Below are positions 8,625-18,411 of a DNA stretch of 64,000 nt, one piece after another. The translations under genes were made by a program, and so were the position numbers. Origin of the DNA: Streptococcus sp. 29896 (GTDB lineage: Bacteria; Bacillota; Bacilli; Lactobacillales; Streptococcaceae); the NCBI RefSeq assembly GCF_032594915.1, contig NZ_CP118733.1, forward strand, positions 1,364,001 through 1,428,000, read 5' to 3'. How positions within the stretch are numbered: the stretch's first letter is position 1; the number at the start of each line of letters is the position of its first letter. The notes under the pieces were generated by a model. The model worked only from the letters and a program-made list of their open reading frames with translations. It did no database searches and had not been told where the DNA came from.

Positions 8625-8655
8625 ATAAAAAAAACCGCATCAGCGATTTTTTTAT
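8625..8655 (-). terminator. Terminator after PH-domain gene
   Basis: Minus strand AAATCGC, TGAT loop, GCGGTTT, followed by a long T-run. Confidence 0.7.
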
Positions 8656-8658
8656 TGC

Positions 8659-9042
8659 TTATTTGCCCAAGACTGCAGCGGCAAGGGCTTTTTGAATGGC
8701 GATAACACTCTTGTCACTCTTGAATTGGAGAGTTTCTGCTGGTTCTGCCGCAGAAGAAATCCAAATCTTCAGTTCAGCATCCATATCAAAATGACCGGAG
8801 GTTTCGACCGTAAATCGTGAAATCGAACGATAGGGAATAGACTTGTATGAAACCTTCTTGCCTGACATTCCTTGTTTATCCACCAGAATCAAGCGATACT
8901 CGGTAAAGACAATCAAATCGCGGACCAAACTAAAGGCCATTTCTACCTGTTCCGCATCCAGAAGGATGTCTGCCAACTCTTGCTCTACCTTGTCATTATT
9001 CATCTGCGAGGCATTGCCCATCAAACCTGAAAACAAACCCAT
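8659..9042 (-). CDS. Bacterial PH-domain protein
   Basis: 127 aa, no signal peptide. The fold pattern (alternating beta strands such as VRDLIVFTEYRLILVDKQG and KVSYKSIPYRSISRF, then a C-terminal helix) matches the bacterial pleckstrin-homology family (bPH_1). Members are common single-gene units in Firmicutes and have no established biochemical role. Ribosome site AAGGAG before ATG. It has its own terminator and appears monocistronic. Confidence 0.7.
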   Translation of the reverse strand: MGLFSGLMGNASQMNNDKVEQELADILLDAEQVEMAFSLVRDLIVFTEYRLILVDKQGMSGKKVSYKSIPYRSISRFTVETSGHFDMDAELKIWISSAAEPAETLQFKSDKSVIAIQKALAAAVLGK

Positions 9043-9129
9043 TTGTTTACTCCTTTTTTGCTTTTCCTTAATTTTACCGAAAAATGTGGAATAAAAAAAG
9101 CAAAAACCCCAGAAGAGTTTTTGCTACTG

Positions 9130-10731
9130 TCAAACTGATAGATGGACCTGCTCATCAAAGAGGGCTAAAAAACTTTCCTCCTGAGAGTGTGTCACAACAA
9201 TCACCAGTTTGTCCTTTATTTTCTCGAGACTATCTGCAATCAATTGTTCGCTTTGAGAATCTAAACCTGTTGTAGGTTCATCAAATAAAAAGACCTCTGC
9301 ATCACGGTAAAGGGCACGCGCCAAATCAAACCGTCTCTCTTCCCCACCTGATAATTGCTGAGAAGAGGTCAAGAGAGTAGCAAATCCATCTCCCTGCCGA
9401 TAGAACCAGTCCTCTAAACCAACTTGCCGTAAACAAACCATTGCTTTATTCTCATCTAAAGGCGCAAACAAGGTCAAATTATCCCCGATACTAGCTGTAA
9501 ATAGATTGGTTTTCTGCGGTAGGTAGTAGATTTTCCGAAAGAGGGCAAGCTGATCCAGTTCTGCCAGATTCCTCTTATTGACCAGGACTCTTCCAGCTTC
9601 TGGTTTCTGAATCCCCAGCAAGAGGCGGAGCAAGGTCGTCTTCCCACTCCCGCTCTTGCCCAAGATAGCATATTTTTTATTGGCGTGAAAAAGATAAGAA
9701 AAATTCTCCACAATCAGATGGTCTTGATAGCGACAATCAATCCCTTCCAGAGCAAGGCTCGTAATGGATTCCTTCAAAACTGGCTTGGCAGCTTGACCTT
9801 CTTCCTTCCTATTTAAGAGACCTGTCAACTCCTCCACAACCGTCCGACTAGAAAGATAATCCGTCAGCAAGCCTGACATGGTTTGGATAGGACCTGCTAC
9901 AGTTCCCATCAGGGTTGTCATAGCAATCAAATCCGAAATGTTCAGCAGACCTTGGAAGACAAAGATCCCTCCAATAATCCAGGAACCTGAATAGACTACG
10001 CTGCTCAAACTGTAGGAAACCGCATAAGTCTGGGATTGTTTTTGGGCAAAACGGTTAGCACGCCTAGTGTATTCCTGACTGGATACCGCCAGCTTTTCTT
10101 GAAAAACTGGCGTGATGGTGCTGATGCGGATAAAAGAGAGAGCTTCTACAAACTCACTAAACAAGGTGAGATAGGCATTCTTCTCCTCCTGACTGTCCTT
10201 AGTCACACGAGCTAAAATCCCCTTATTAATCACCGGAGCCAAAAATGGAATAAAGCAGAGCGCCAACATGATCATAGCCATGGTTCCTTGAAGGTAGAGA
10301 GCTCCAATCAAGGAAAAACTAAAGACTAATATGCTTGTCACCATGGATAGAAGCGGCGTTAGATAGGTAGTTTCTAAGATGTTCAGATGATGAACCAAGA
10401 CATGGACCTTATCTGCCTGACTGTCTTTTGCTGCCTCTCCTAAGTCCTCACTCGCATAGACCATCACTAATTGATTGCGCGTCTCTTCCATAATCTGATT
10501 GATTACCTTAAACTTGAAATAGCGCGGCAGGTAATCAAAATAGCCATCACATAAAAAGAATACCACTGCAATCACCGAACTGGTCATAAATGCCTTTTGG
10601 TCACCAGATAAGGCCGCTTCCGAAACTCGCGCATAAATAAAACCCGTTGCCGCTAAAATCAGAGCATAGACCACCGACACAGCAATATAAGAAACTATTG
10701 CCAACTTGCATTTTCTAAGGTAGTAAAACAA
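9130..10731 (-). CDS. ABC transporter, fused permease and ATPase
   Basis: 533 aa half-transporter of the ABCB/exporter type. The N-terminal 300 residues hold five to six membrane segments; the C-terminal ATPase has Walker A GKSGSGKTT, signature LSGGEERR, Walker B EVFLFDEP and the H-loop VVTHS. The start is TTG (10731), supported by GGAGG seven bases upstream. Substrate cannot be told from sequence; similar stand-alone half-transporters export peptides, lipids or drugs, presumably as homodimers. A palindrome-rich promoter precedes it. Confidence 0.8.
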   Translation of the reverse strand: MFYYLRKCKLAIVSYIAVSVVYALILAATGFIYARVSEAALSGDQKAFMTSSVIAVVFFLCDGYFDYLPRYFKFKVINQIMEETRNQLVMVYASEDLGEAAKDSQADKVHVLVHHLNILETTYLTPLLSMVTSILVFSFSLIGALYLQGTMAMIMLALCFIPFLAPVINKGILARVTKDSQEEKNAYLTLFSEFVEALSFIRISTITPVFQEKLAVSSQEYTRRANRFAQKQSQTYAVSYSLSSVVYSGSWIIGGIFVFQGLLNISDLIAMTTLMGTVAGPIQTMSGLLTDYLSSRTVVEELTGLLNRKEEGQAAKPVLKESITSLALEGIDCRYQDHLIVENFSYLFHANKKYAILGKSGSGKTTLLRLLLGIQKPEAGRVLVNKRNLAELDQLALFRKIYYLPQKTNLFTASIGDNLTLFAPLDENKAMVCLRQVGLEDWFYRQGDGFATLLTSSQQLSGGEERRFDLARALYRDAEVFLFDEPTTGLDSQSEQLIADSLEKIKDKLVIVVTHSQEESFLALFDEQVHLSV

Positions 10732-10751
10732 AGTTCAGACCTCCAATCCAT

Positions 10752-10796
10752 TTCCATTTATACTACTATAGTATATTATACTAATATTTTTTTTGC
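10752..10796 (-). promoter_or_regulatory. Promoter with inverted repeat before ABC exporter gene
   Basis: Minus strand TTGCAA, 17-base spacer, TATACT. The -10 is embedded in ATACTA-TAG-TAGTAT, an inverted repeat placed like an operator for a local repressor. Confidence 0.4.
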
Positions 10797-10811
10797 AATG
10801 ATAACAAAATG

Positions 10812-10835
10812 AAAAAAAGCCAGGACTTGCCTGAC
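10812..10835 (-). terminator. Terminator downstream of prfC
   Basis: GTCAGG/CCTGGC stem (one G-T pair) with seven T on the minus strand, about 250 bp beyond the prfC stop. Confidence 0.6.
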
Positions 10836-10836
10836 T

Positions 10837-11033
10837 TATTATAGGATTGATTGGATTGACTGAAGACTGTTTCACTCCCCCGAACTGTTTCACTCCACTG
10901 AACCTTAGCCATTGGTAAGCCGTCTCCCGTCGGCTCTCATCTCCAACTAGAAAAGGTTCACTGAACCTCGACGCAGTAGGTCTCAGCCAATCATCCTTCA
11001 CTTCGTTTGGATTCTTGGGAGACCCTTGCGGAG
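10837..11033. repeat. Gene-free stretch with short repeats
   Basis: No credible gene. It holds two direct copies of ACTGTTTCACTCC (10866-10878, 10884-10896), the palindrome GGTTCACTGAACC, and an AGCCG/CGGCT hairpin. The 14-mer GACTGTTTCACTCC recurs exactly at 29074-29087, inside and next to the insertion that breaks the MazG-like gene. Confidence 0.5.
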
Positions 11034-11084
11034 GTAGTGCGACGAAATCGAGTTTGCAAAGCAAACTACCGATTTCTGCACTAC
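11034..11084. repeat. Hairpin element abutting prfC stop
   Basis: Long interrupted inverted repeat: GTAGTGC, GAAATCG and GTTTGC on the left mirror GCAAAC, CGATTTC and GCACTAC on the right around an AAA turn. It starts two bases after the prfC stop codon. It looks like a small mobile intergenic element rather than a terminator, as no T-run follows. Confidence 0.6.
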
Positions 11085-11086
11085 TC

Positions 11087-12631
11087 TCACATCTTCTCTT
11101 CCAACTCCACATCCGGATACTTGTCCGCAAACCAGCGGAGGGCGAAGTCGTTTTCAAAGAGGAAGACAGGTTGGTCAAAGCGGTCTTTGGCGAGAATATT
11201 ACGACTTGAAGACATCCGTTCATCCAGGTCTTCTGGCTTGATCCAACGGACTGTCTTTTTACCCATTGGGGTCATGACCACTTCTGCGTTATACTCGCCT
11301 TCCATGCGGTGTTTGAAGACTTCAAACTGAAGCTGACCAACGGCACCCAGCATATACTCGCCAGTCTGGTAGTTCTTGTAGAGCTGGATAGCTCCTTCTT
11401 GCACCAGTTGCTCGATTCCCTTGTGGAAGGATTTTTGTTTCATGACGTTTTTAGCAGATACTTTCATGAAAATTTCCGGAGTAAAGGTTGGCAGCGGTTC
11501 GAACTCAAACTTGTTCTTGCCTACGGTCAAGGTATCTCCTACCTGATAAGTCCCTGTATCGTAAACCCCGATAATGTCCCCCGCTACTGCATTTTCCACA
11601 TTCTCACGGGACTCTGCCATGAACTGGGTCACGTTGGACAGCTTGGCTCCCTTGCCTGTACGAGGCAGGTTGACCGCCATACCGCGTTCAAATTCGCCCG
11701 AAACCACACGGACAAAGGCAATGCGGTCGCGGTGACGAGGGTCCATATTGGCTTGGATTTTGAAAACAAAACCTGAAAAATCTTTGTTGAGCGGGTCAAT
11801 AACATCCCCTGTCGTTGTCTTGTGACCATGTGGCTCTGGAGCAAATTCCAAGAAGGTGTCAAGGAAGGTCTGCACACCAAAGTTGGTCAGGGCTGAACCG
11901 AAGAAAACAGGTGTCAAATCGCCGTCCAAAATCGCCTGCTCTGAAAATTCATTCCCAGCTTCCGCCAAAAGCTCAATATCATCCAGAACTTGAGCATAAA
12001 ATGGGTTAGAGCCAAATAACTTATCACCCTCATCCAAGCTTGCAAAACGCTCATCGCTACGGTAGAGTTCCAAGCGTTTGTTATGGAGGTCATAAAGTCC
12101 CTCAAAAGATTTCCCCATACCGATGGGCCAGTTCATGGGGTAGCTGGCAATGCCCAAGACTTCTTCCAATTCCTGCAACAAATCAAGCGGCTCACGACCA
12201 TCACGGTCCAACTTGTTGATAAAGGTAAAAACAGGAATGTTGCGGTGCTTAACAACCTCAAAGAGTTTTTTGGTTTGGGCCTCGATACCTTTGGCAGAGT
12301 CCACCACCATGACAGCCGCATCCACCGCCATCAAGGTCCGATAGGTATCCTCAGAGAAGTCCTCGTGCCCTGGTGTGTCCAGGATATTGACCCGTTTGCC
12401 CGCATAGTCAAACTGCATAACAGACGATGTAACAGAGATACCACGCTGTTTCTCGATATCCATCCAGTCAGACTTGGCAAAGTTACCAGTCTTTTTCCCC
12501 TTGACCGTACCTGCTTCACGAATTTCACCCCCAAAGTAGAGCAACTGCTCAGTAATTGTGGTCTTACCCGCGTCCGGGTGAGAGATGATCGCAAAGGTGC
12601 GGCGTTTCTTGATTTCTTCTTGTAGTGACAT
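11087..12631 (-). CDS. prfC: Peptide chain release factor 3
   Basis: 514 aa translational GTPase that recycles RF1/RF2 from the ribosome after peptide release. GTP-binding motifs are intact: G1 SHPDAGKTT near residue 18, the switch region with RGISVTSS, G3 DTPGHEDF, G4 NKLDRD. Length is normal for the family. The gene seems monocistronic, with a hairpin repeat and a terminator downstream. Confidence 0.96.
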   Translation of the reverse strand: MSLQEEIKKRRTFAIISHPDAGKTTITEQLLYFGGEIREAGTVKGKKTGNFAKSDWMDIEKQRGISVTSSVMQFDYAGKRVNILDTPGHEDFSEDTYRTLMAVDAAVMVVDSAKGIEAQTKKLFEVVKHRNIPVFTFINKLDRDGREPLDLLQELEEVLGIASYPMNWPIGMGKSFEGLYDLHNKRLELYRSDERFASLDEGDKLFGSNPFYAQVLDDIELLAEAGNEFSEQAILDGDLTPVFFGSALTNFGVQTFLDTFLEFAPEPHGHKTTTGDVIDPLNKDFSGFVFKIQANMDPRHRDRIAFVRVVSGEFERGMAVNLPRTGKGAKLSNVTQFMAESRENVENAVAGDIIGVYDTGTYQVGDTLTVGKNKFEFEPLPTFTPEIFMKVSAKNVMKQKSFHKGIEQLVQEGAIQLYKNYQTGEYMLGAVGQLQFEVFKHRMEGEYNAEVVMTPMGKKTVRWIKPEDLDERMSSSRNILAKDRFDQPVFLFENDFALRWFADKYPDVELEEKM

Positions 12632-12702
12632 GATCGTTATTCCTTTTTCTTTGGTCCATAGCAGAGCTGACTTCTTCTTTTACCCACCAAATCAAAAGAG
12701 TA

Positions 12703-12734
12703 CAAAAAAAGAGAGCAACTACTGCAACTCTCTT
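12703..12734 (-). terminator. Terminator after murF
   Basis: AAGAGAG / CTCTCTT stem on the minus strand followed by a T-run, between murF and prfC. Confidence 0.75.
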
Positions 12735-12774
12735 ATTATATCGGAAACACGATGAATTTTCAAATCAAGCTCAT

Positions 12775-14136
12775 CTATGCTTCCAAGACTTCCACCACTT
12801 TTCCAAGATTCATGGAATTGGAACCTTTGAAGAGGATTTGATCTTTCCCTCCAAGGACTTCCTTGACTTGCTTCACCAGGTCTTCAAATTGGTCCTCTTC
12901 TACATTTTTCCTAAAGAAATAGACTTGTCCAATTGGAAACATCTGACTAGCCAGCTGGGCCAATTCTTCAATGTCCTGACCGTAGAAAATGACGGTGTCT
13001 AGCACATCAGGCGACAGGCTTAGAATCATCTGATTGTGGAGATCGACTGACTGGCTCCCCAGTTCTTTCATATCTGCTAAAACAGCGATTTTCTTGCCGC
13101 CTTCATTGGCTGGAATGCTGGAGAAGGTTTCCAAAATCAAGCGCATAGCCGTTGGATTGGCATTGTAGACATCGCTGAGAATATCTGCTCCGTTTGCTGC
13201 CTTCTTCCACTCGGTGCGGTTGCGGGTCAAGTTAAGACTGGCTAGGGCTGAGGTGATTGCCTCATCAGGCACACCCAAGGTCTTGCCCACGTAGCTGGCG
13301 ACCATAGCGTTGGTGGCATTGTACTTGCCCGTTACAGGTAGGAAAATATCGCCGTCCATAAAGTTGACGGTGAAGGTCAGGCTATCTTTTGACTCGACCA
13401 GACTGGTCACCTGCAAATCAGCCTGCTCACCGAAGCGAATAAGTTCTACATGGCTCGGCAAGAGCTTATCCGCAATCGGATCAGCTGGGATCAGTAGCTT
13501 GCTACCTGCTTCCATTCCGTCCGCAATCTGTAATTTTCCTTTGGCAATCTCTTCTCGTGAGCCGAAAAATTCCAGATGGGCTTCTCCAAAAAGGGTAATA
13601 ACTGATAGACTTGGTTTGGCAATTTCAGATAGGAGATGAATGTCGCCCAAGTGGTCCTGCCCCATTTCCAAGACCAGTTTTTCTGTATCGTCAGGCATAT
13701 GAAGGACGGTGTATGGCAGACCAATTTCGTTGTTGTAGTTGCCTTGTGTCTTGTAAGTCTTGTAAGTCGTCGCTAGAACATCGTGAATCATGTCCTTGGT
13801 GGTCGTTTTACCGTTTGATCCTGTCACGGCAATGACTTCTACCCCTATTTTCTCTAGGTAGTAGGCCGCTAATTGTTGAAGCGCAGCCAAGCAGTCATCT
13901 ACTAGGATGTGGGGAACATCAAGGCTGACTTCAGACAGGGTTACTGCGCAGCCATTTTCAAAAGCTACAGGAATAAAGTCATGACCGTCACGCGCTCCCT
14001 TAAGGGGAACAAAGAGGTCGCCAGTTGTGACGATTCGACTATCGAACTCGACCTTGTTGAGCGCAGTATCGGTATAAAGACTAATATCATTTTTTGCGCC
14101 CAATACCTGAGCGACTTCGTGTAGGGTTAATTTCAT
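12775..14136 (-). CDS. murF: UDP-MurNAc-tripeptide D-Ala-D-Ala ligase
   Basis: 453 aa. MurF adds D-Ala-D-Ala to UDP-MurNAc-tripeptide in the last cytoplasmic step of peptidoglycan precursor synthesis. The ATP-binding loop GSNGKTTTKDMI lies near residue 112; the LTRNRTEW and YNANPTAM family motifs follow. Start at the ATG with GGAG seven bases upstream; the frame is open a little further up but without a ribosome site. Its substrate comes from Ddl, encoded 2.5 kb upstream. Confidence 0.96.
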   Translation of the reverse strand: MKLTLHEVAQVLGAKNDISLYTDTALNKVEFDSRIVTTGDLFVPLKGARDGHDFIPVAFENGCAVTLSEVSLDVPHILVDDCLAALQQLAAYYLEKIGVEVIAVTGSNGKTTTKDMIHDVLATTYKTYKTQGNYNNEIGLPYTVLHMPDDTEKLVLEMGQDHLGDIHLLSEIAKPSLSVITLFGEAHLEFFGSREEIAKGKLQIADGMEAGSKLLIPADPIADKLLPSHVELIRFGEQADLQVTSLVESKDSLTFTVNFMDGDIFLPVTGKYNATNAMVASYVGKTLGVPDEAITSALASLNLTRNRTEWKKAANGADILSDVYNANPTAMRLILETFSSIPANEGGKKIAVLADMKELGSQSVDLHNQMILSLSPDVLDTVIFYGQDIEELAQLASQMFPIGQVYFFRKNVEEDQFEDLVKQVKEVLGGKDQILFKGSNSMNLGKVVEVLEA

Positions 14137-14149
14137 TGTTTTCTCCAAT

Positions 14150-14437
14150 AAACTAGAGGCTGGGCTCAAGCCCAGCACCGTTTCTCAAAGTTTGAGTCAA
14201 CATCTCAGCGCAGTGGTTGATTGGCAGATTTGTTCGTGTATCACACTCCAAATCTGACCTAACTACTGATGCGAACTGTGTTCGCTTTATTTCCAACCTC
14301 CAACTGTCTCCCTGACAGTTGAAGCTATGCGGGGGCGGGAGTAAAATAGTCCAGCGGACTATTTTAGCCCGAACCTACCGTTTGGAAGTGAGGGGAACTC
14401 TTCTTTGAATGTTTGAGTTCTTTCCCGCTCCCATTAT
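14150..14437. repeat. Large intergenic repeat, copy A
   Basis: About 290 bp filling the murF/ABC gap. It matches the reverse complement of 59016-59309 over almost its full length with scattered mismatches: GAGGCTGGGC at one end, CATCTCAGCGCAGTGGTTGA in the middle, and AGTAAAATAGTCCA hairpins and CCCGAACCTAC near the other end. The internal AAAATAGTCC/GGACTATTTT hairpin could end transcription of the ABC operon. No ORF. Confidence 0.85.
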
Positions 14438-14445
14438 ACCACTTT

Positions 14446-15114
14446 TTATCGAACTTGAGTGAGGACGCCATCTTTCATCTCATATACCTTGTCACATTTT
14501 TCAATCATGCGCTGGTCATGCGTTACCATGATGATGGATTTGTTTCGTTCTTTGGCTTCCTTCGCTAATAACTCAACCACTTCAAAAGCACGATTACTAT
14601 CTAGACTGGCTGTCGGTTCATCAGCAAGAATCAAGGCTGGATCATTGTAGAGTGCACGTGCAATAGCCACACGCTGCCGCTCTCCGCCTGACAAATCCTT
14701 AGGGAACTTGTTTTTGAGATGGTCCACACCCAATTCAGATAGAAGCTCGTTTCGCTTGCTCGGATCAGCTTTCTTATTGACCTTATCAACCAAGGTTAAT
14801 TGTTTTTCGACTGTTAAAAATGGGATCAAATTGGAAGCCTGCAAGACAAAACCAATGTCCTTATAGCGTAATTTGGCACGTTTTTTCTCAGGTAAATCAG
14901 AATAATCCGATTGATTGATTAAAACACGACCTGTTGTCGGTGTTTGTAAACCACCTGCCAAGGTCAAAAATGTTGACTTACCAGAACCAGACGGTCCAAT
15001 AATGGCAACAAATTCGCCTTCTTCAATGCTAAAATTAGTCGGTTTAAGAGCCGTAATGGTTTGACTGCCATCTTGGAAGGTTTTACTAATATTTTCAAAA
15101 ATAAGTGTTTTCAT
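14446..15114 (-). CDS. ABC transporter ATPase, MacB/HrtA type
   Basis: 222 aa. Walker A GPSGSGKST, signature LSGGERQR, Walker B LILADEPTASLD and the VTHDQ H-loop identify the ATPase of a MacB/LolD-like exporter, a group that includes the heme exporter subunit HrtA. It follows the FtsX-type permease by 9 nt, with AGGAGG before its ATG, in a three-gene operon headed by an OsmC-like gene. Substrate unknown; heme, antimicrobial peptides or lipids are possible. Confidence 0.85.
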   Translation of the reverse strand: MKTLIFENISKTFQDGSQTITALKPTNFSIEEGEFVAIIGPSGSGKSTFLTLAGGLQTPTTGRVLINQSDYSDLPEKKRAKLRYKDIGFVLQASNLIPFLTVEKQLTLVDKVNKKADPSKRNELLSELGVDHLKNKFPKDLSGGERQRVAIARALYNDPALILADEPTASLDSNRAFEVVELLAKEAKERNKSIIMVTHDQRMIEKCDKVYEMKDGVLTQVR

Positions 15115-15123
15115 AACAACCTC

Positions 15124-16200
15124 CTAAGATAGATTTCGTAATGGATCTACCTTAAAGATAGAACGTACAGAGAAACTAGCACCTAATAGGGCAAATACAA
15201 CTAGTGCTAAGCCGATTGCAATATAGAAGGTCCAGTTATTCTCAAATGGAACAGCGCTTGGCAAGGCAAGGGATGACAAATAAGTTCCAGCCAATCCAAG
15301 GACGGTTCCCAAACCAGCAAGTAGGAAGGTTTGAGCCAATACAGAACCTGAAATATAGCCATTTGAAAGACCTTGAATTTTCATCAAGCCAAAAATCGGT
15401 GATTTCTGTGTTGTCAAAACAAAGATAAAAATACCAATCACAATGGCTGAGATGATAATCAAGAATCCTATCATAAAGCCAAAGGTCATATTTTGTGCCT
15501 TATATCCTGGCAGATTTTCAATAAAGTCTGCAATGGCAACTTTTTCCAGCTCATCTGGTACAGATGCGACATCTCCACGAACGACAATGGCACTGGCAAG
15601 ATTACTCGTTGCTGCTTGTTGTTTATCAGCCTGCATCAATTCTGCAAATGCCGTAATGTCCATATAGACAACAGGCGCCACTCCAAAATAAGCATTGTCT
15701 GTATAACCTACAATGGTCACTTTTTCATCAGTTCCCGACAGATAGACTTCATCACCTAGCCCAAATCCTTCTACTTCTGACAAGGTTTTGTCTACAACGA
15801 CTTCTCCCGTTTTTTTATACAAACGACCTTCTACAATATTTGGGATGATAAAACTATCAGGCTCAACGGCAAAGATGTTTACCTTTTCTTTTTCATCTGA
15901 GGTGGCATTTTCATCCACATAGGCAACTCCTGCCTGTTGGCGAATCAAGGCCTTGTTACCAGCGTCTAGCTGACCAAGCAAGGCTGTATCAATTTTGGAT
16001 GCTGTTATCAAGCGATTGCTTTCTGAATTAAGCAAAACATAATCTGCCTGCCACTTGTCAACAGCTGTTCTATTCTCCTGCATGAGACCATAAGCCAAAC
16101 CTGTCAGGAAAAAGACCAAGTAGGAAATCAGGATTAACAAACCCAAAATCAAGCCGTAACGTAGTTTGTTCTGTCGCATTTCTTCGATTGCTAAAAACAT
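15124..16200 (-). CDS. FtsX-family ABC permease
   Basis: 358 aa with the MacB-like layout: one membrane helix at about residues 15-40, a large extracellular domain (about 40-230), then three helices near the C-terminus carrying the FtsX domain. Size and topology resemble HrtB. The FVLTTQKSPIFGLMKIQGLS segment is the typical coupling region. It starts 2 nt after the OsmC-like gene and pairs with the following ATPase. Confidence 0.85.
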   Translation of the reverse strand: MFLAIEEMRQNKLRYGLILGLLILISYLVFFLTGLAYGLMQENRTAVDKWQADYVLLNSESNRLITASKIDTALLGQLDAGNKALIRQQAGVAYVDENATSDEKEKVNIFAVEPDSFIIPNIVEGRLYKKTGEVVVDKTLSEVEGFGLGDEVYLSGTDEKVTIVGYTDNAYFGVAPVVYMDITAFAELMQADKQQAATSNLASAIVVRGDVASVPDELEKVAIADFIENLPGYKAQNMTFGFMIGFLIIISAIVIGIFIFVLTTQKSPIFGLMKIQGLSNGYISGSVLAQTFLLAGLGTVLGLAGTYLSSLALPSAVPFENNWTFYIAIGLALVVFALLGASFSVRSIFKVDPLRNLS

Positions 16201-16202
16201 GC

Positions 16203-16580
16203 CTAGACCTCTTCCAACAGTCCAAAGTGGATGGCGAAACTGATGTCGTCACTCAAGAGCGCTTTTACCTTGCATTTCTGCTCCACATAGGCTAAGATGG
16301 CAGCCTGCTTTTCTTCCGAAACTTTTTCAGCCAATCGGATAGACACTTCGAATTGTCTATCTTCCAGCTGAGAAGAAACTTGAACTGGCATGGTGTTATT
16401 GCCTTCTTGGCTTGCATAATAGCCCTGCACACACATGGTCACACAGGCAGCCAAACCGATATTCACTAGACTAACCGGAGTCTCACCCTTCTCCGTCACC
16501 CCAAAGGTCCGAATCGGTTCACCATAACCTTGAGAAAGAGCCTGAAACAGACCTTCCCCTTTTACTGTTGTTTGATACAT
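16203..16580 (-). CDS. OsmC-like protein
   Basis: 125 aa OsmC/Ohr fold protein. The second conserved Cys region is recognisable in LAACVTMCVQGYYASQ. OsmC/Ohr proteins reduce organic hydroperoxides with paired cysteines; whether both catalytic positions are present here is unclear, so peroxidase activity is uncertain. The start is the ATG with GGAGG five bases upstream. It heads the operon with the ABC exporter, which suggests joint stress or toxic-compound defence. Confidence 0.75.
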   Translation of the reverse strand: MYQTTVKGEGLFQALSQGYGEPIRTFGVTEKGETPVSLVNIGLAACVTMCVQGYYASQEGNNTMPVQVSSQLEDRQFEVSIRLAEKVSEEKQAAILAYVEQKCKVKALLSDDISFAIHFGLLEEV

Positions 16581-16643
16581 AAACACCTCCACATATTTGA
16601 AACCATTCTATTCCTTTTTGCAAACCTTTGCAAGAATGTGAAC

Positions 16644-16677
16644 TAGAAAAAGATTGGAAAATATTCCAATCTTTTTC
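16644..16677 (-). terminator. Terminator after ddl
   Basis: AAAGATTGGAA / TTCCAATCTTT with a 4-base loop, flanked by T-runs on both strands. It is strong and probably works in both directions. Confidence 0.85.
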
Positions 16678-16678
16678 A

Positions 16679-17725
16679 TTAAATCAAATGACTTTCGCGT
16701 TTTTCAAACATTTCCTTGGCCAAACGAACAAGCTCTTCAATCAAATCTGGATAAACCAAGCCCATATTATCCCAAAGGAGTGGATACATAGACCACTGGG
16801 TAAATCCTGGCATGGTGTTGAGCTCATTGAGGAAGATGTCTCCGTCTTCTGTCAGGAAGAAATCACAGCGAGAGAGACCACAACCACCGATAGCACGAAA
16901 GGCCTTGGTAGCATTGTCCCGCATAGTGTCCATGATAGACTCATCAATCTTAGCTGGGATTTCCATAGTAATCTTGTTGTCGATGTATTTGGCATCGTAG
17001 TCATAAAAAGCAACGTCTTTGACTACTTCACCAGGAAGTGTCGTTTTCACGTCAGCATTTCCCAAAAGACCAACCTCAATCTCACGCGCATTAACACCCT
17101 GCTCAACGAGGACACGGCTGTCATACTTGAAGGCCAGATCAAGCGCCTTACGCAAGCCAGCTAAATCCTCAGCTTTTGAGATACCGACACTTGACCCCAT
17201 ATTAGCTGGTTTAACAAAGACTGGGTAAGTCAATTTTCCTTCAATCTCTGCAATCTTATCGTCGATATTTTCACCCTCGATAACTGCCACATAAGGTACT
17301 TGGGAGATTCCTGCTGATTCAAGAACACGCTTGGTAGTGATTTTGTCCATAGCAACGCTGGAAGACAAGATATTGGTGCCAACATACGGCATACGAAGCA
17401 CTTCCAAGAAGCCTTGGATCGAGCCATCTTCCCCCATCGGTCCGTGAAGGACAGGGAAGACAACCGCATTTTCTTCGTAAATATCGCTTGGACGCACTTG
17501 CTGGTTTGCCACAATGGTCGCATTGGTCATGAGTTTTTCATCAGCAGCTGGAGTTTGGGTAAATTCCTGCGTCTTAATAAAGTCCCCAGTTTGTGTGATG
17601 AAATAGGTTTTGACAAAAAATTTATCATAATTGATGGCACGCATGACGCTTTCAGCTGATAAAACGGATACTTCACGCTCTGCTGATCGGCCACCGTATA
17701 GTAAAATCAAGGTTTCTTTTGACAT
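16679..17725 (-). CDS. ddl: D-alanine--D-alanine ligase
   Basis: 348 aa ATP-grasp enzyme making D-Ala-D-Ala for peptidoglycan. Visible motifs are [13 protein letters not shown] at the N-terminus, the [15 protein letters not shown] loop, [17 protein letters not shown] (ATP-binding) and the [12 protein letters not shown] metal site. The ATG has AAGGA eight bases upstream; an upstream in-frame codon was set aside. The Tyr/Phe position that separates vancomycin-sensitive from depsipeptide ligases was not resolved here. Confidence 0.96.
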   Translation of the reverse strand: MSKETLILLYGGRSAEREVSVLSAESVMRAINYDKFFVKTYFITQTGDFIKTQEFTQTPAADEKLMTNATIVANQQVRPSDIYEENAVVFPVLHGPMGEDGSIQGFLEVLRMPYVGTNILSSSVAMDKITTKRVLESAGISQVPYVAVIEGENIDDKIAEIEGKLTYPVFVKPANMGSSVGISKAEDLAGLRKALDLAFKYDSRVLVEQGVNAREIEVGLLGNADVKTTLPGEVVKDVAFYDYDAKYIDNKITMEIPAKIDESIMDTMRDNATKAFRAIGGCGLSRCDFFLTEDGDIFLNELNTMPGFTQWSMYPLLWDNMGLVYPDLIEELVRLAKEMFEKRESHLI

Positions 17726-17806
17726 ATCTTTTCCTTTTCTAATTCGAAACAACTATAGTTAGTATAGCATATTTTTTATCTGATGGGCGGACCAAGATCT
17801 CCTAAA

Positions 17807-18403
17807 CTATAATTCTGTCCTGTTCTCAATGGCACGAAGGAGGGTGACTTCATCTGCATATTCAATGTCACTTCCGACTGCCAATCCTCGTGCCAAGCGA
17901 GTAACCTTGATTCCCGCTGGCTTTAGGACACGTGAGATGTACATGGATGTCGCTTCACCATCTGCTGTTGCATTTGTCGCTACAATGACTTCTGTCACTT
18001 CGTTTTCCATCAGACGAGTTAACAAGGTCTTTAAGTTAATATCATCTGGTCCAATGCCATTCATCGGGGAAATCAAGCCATGCAAGACATGGTAAAGACC
18101 GTGGTATTCTTGGATATTTTCCAAGGCTGTCACATCTCGACTATCTTCTACAATTAAAATGGTCGACTGGTCACGGCTGGTATCTTGACAAATACCGCAA
18201 GGGTCCTGGTCTGTCAGATTGCCGCAAATGGAACAATAGGTCAAATCTCTCTTAGCCGCCAGGAGATTTTTAGCAAATTCGTTGACTACATCATCTTCCA
18301 TACCAATGGTATAAAAGGCTAGACGCGTAGCTGTTTTAATACCGATTCCTGGTAGTTTCGAATAACTGTCAATTAATTTAGCTATGGGAGTTGGATAGAG
18401 CAT
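17807..18403 (-). CDS. recR: Recombination mediator RecR
   Basis: 198 aa, full length. RecR works with RecO and RecF to load RecA on gapped DNA. It has the helix-hairpin-helix start ([16 protein letters not shown]), the four-cysteine zinc site [16 protein letters not shown], and the Toprim domain ([25 protein letters not shown]). It begins 8 nt after pbp2B ends, so the two are co-transcribed, as in other streptococci. Confidence 0.96.
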   Translation of the reverse strand: MLYPTPIAKLIDSYSKLPGIGIKTATRLAFYTIGMEDDVVNEFAKNLLAAKRDLTYCSICGNLTDQDPCGICQDTSRDQSTILIVEDSRDVTALENIQEYHGLYHVLHGLISPMNGIGPDDINLKTLLTRLMENEVTEVIVATNATADGEATSMYISRVLKPAGIKVTRLARGLAVGSDIEYADEVTLLRAIENRTEL

Positions 18404-18411
18404 AAGCCTCC

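Noticed and set aside
10735-11223. 162-codon minus-strand frame over the prfC end and the repeat stretch
   Set aside because: It is out of frame with prfC and runs through hairpin repeats; no family likeness.
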